DNA of 64,000 nucleotides from an uncultured Paludibacter sp. GTDB lineage: Bacteria; Bacteroidota; Bacteroidia; Bacteroidales; Paludibacteraceae. Position 1 is the stretch's first letter, and every line of letters begins with the position of its first letter. The position numbers and the translations under genes were made by a program. The stretch spans positions 97,525 to 161,524 of the forward strand of contig CALCBD010000004.1 of the NCBI GenBank assembly GCA_937897985.1, read 5' to 3'. Positions 63,947 through 64,000 of the stretch are shown piece after piece. The notes under the pieces are model-generated. The model was given only the letters and a program-made list of their open reading frames with translations, did not search any database and was not told the origin of the DNA.

Positions 63947-63974
63947 CCTGACGGATTTCTGAAAACCCGTCAGG
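63947..63974. terminator. Inverted repeat, possible terminator of a gene beyond the window
   Basis: CCTGACGG pairs with CCGTCAGG around a 12-base loop. There is no clear T run on either side. It could serve a convergent gene lying to the right. Confidence 0.35.
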
Positions 63975-64000
63975 ATCAATATTAAATTCAATACCTACTT

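Overview
The window looks like a chromosome segment of a Bacteroidota bacterium, most likely in or near Bacteroidales but outside Bacteroides proper. The evidence is two SusC/SusD outer-membrane pairs, a complete SprA type IX secretion (T9SS) translocon gene, five secreted proteins with T9SS C-terminal sorting domains, promoters of the Bacteroidota type (TTTG, about 20 bases, TAnnTTTG), and the ruvA-sprA gene order. I see no rRNA, tRNA, CRISPR array or intact transposase.

Layout. Positions 1-2.4 kb are accessory: the 3' part of a YhcG/DUF1016-type nuclease gene, a small secreted PsbP-like gene between two copies of a cassette-like motif, and the remnant of a Fic-family gene. Positions 2.4-14.3 kb hold housekeeping and envelope genes: a DsbD-type thiol:disulfide interchange protein, sprA, ruvA, an exported superoxide dismutase and a lipoprotein. 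Positions 14.3-34.8 kb, all on the minus strand, form a polysaccharide-utilisation-like locus headed by susC/susD. It continues with two lipoproteins, a GHL10 (YngK-type) hydrolase, a DUF4623 protein, two NAGPA-type phosphodiester glycosidases, a PD40 beta-propeller protein and an N-acetylmuramoyl-L-alanine amidase.

Positions 35.7-49.0 kb, plus strand, carry an NlpC/P60 endopeptidase and a dipeptide epimerase (YkfC/YkfB-like), then a second susC/susD pair, a lipoprotein, a sodium:solute symporter, an AmiE-like serine hydrolase that keeps only the tail of a GH3 NagZ, and a NamZ (DUF1343) exo-muramidase. Positions 49.6-52.1 kb hold an FAD oxidoreductase and a CoA-binding protein whose 3' end lies in a 291-bp tandem duplication with a MITE-like element. 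Positions 52.1-63.7 kb form a divergent muropeptide-salvage locus. On the minus strand are murK-like kinase, murQ, a DUF1460 amidase and a GNAT protein. On the plus strand are a NagB-like/LmbE fusion, a GT2 protein, a DUF4922 protein, a SpoIID protein and AmpG. The window ends in an array of 23-bp palindromic repeats.

How it fits together. Almost everything from 14 to 63 kb can be read as one programme for scavenging peptidoglycan, possibly with attached wall polymers. T9SS-exported enzymes act at the cell surface, SusC/D pairs import fragments, periplasmic enzymes trim glycan and peptide, and the symporter and AmpG carry products inward. The kinase and MurQ then turn MurNAc into GlcNAc-6-P. 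A near-identical 14-bp palindrome (TGCAAACGWTTGCA) lies in front of both susC genes, between the two salvage operons and, in weaker form, in front of the NlpC/P60 gene. This points to a common LacI-type regulator that is not encoded in the window. The most novel element is the placement of tandem NAGPA enzymes in a murein-linked locus: their chemistry would fit the GlcNAc-1-phospho-6-MurNAc bond that anchors wall teichoic acid.
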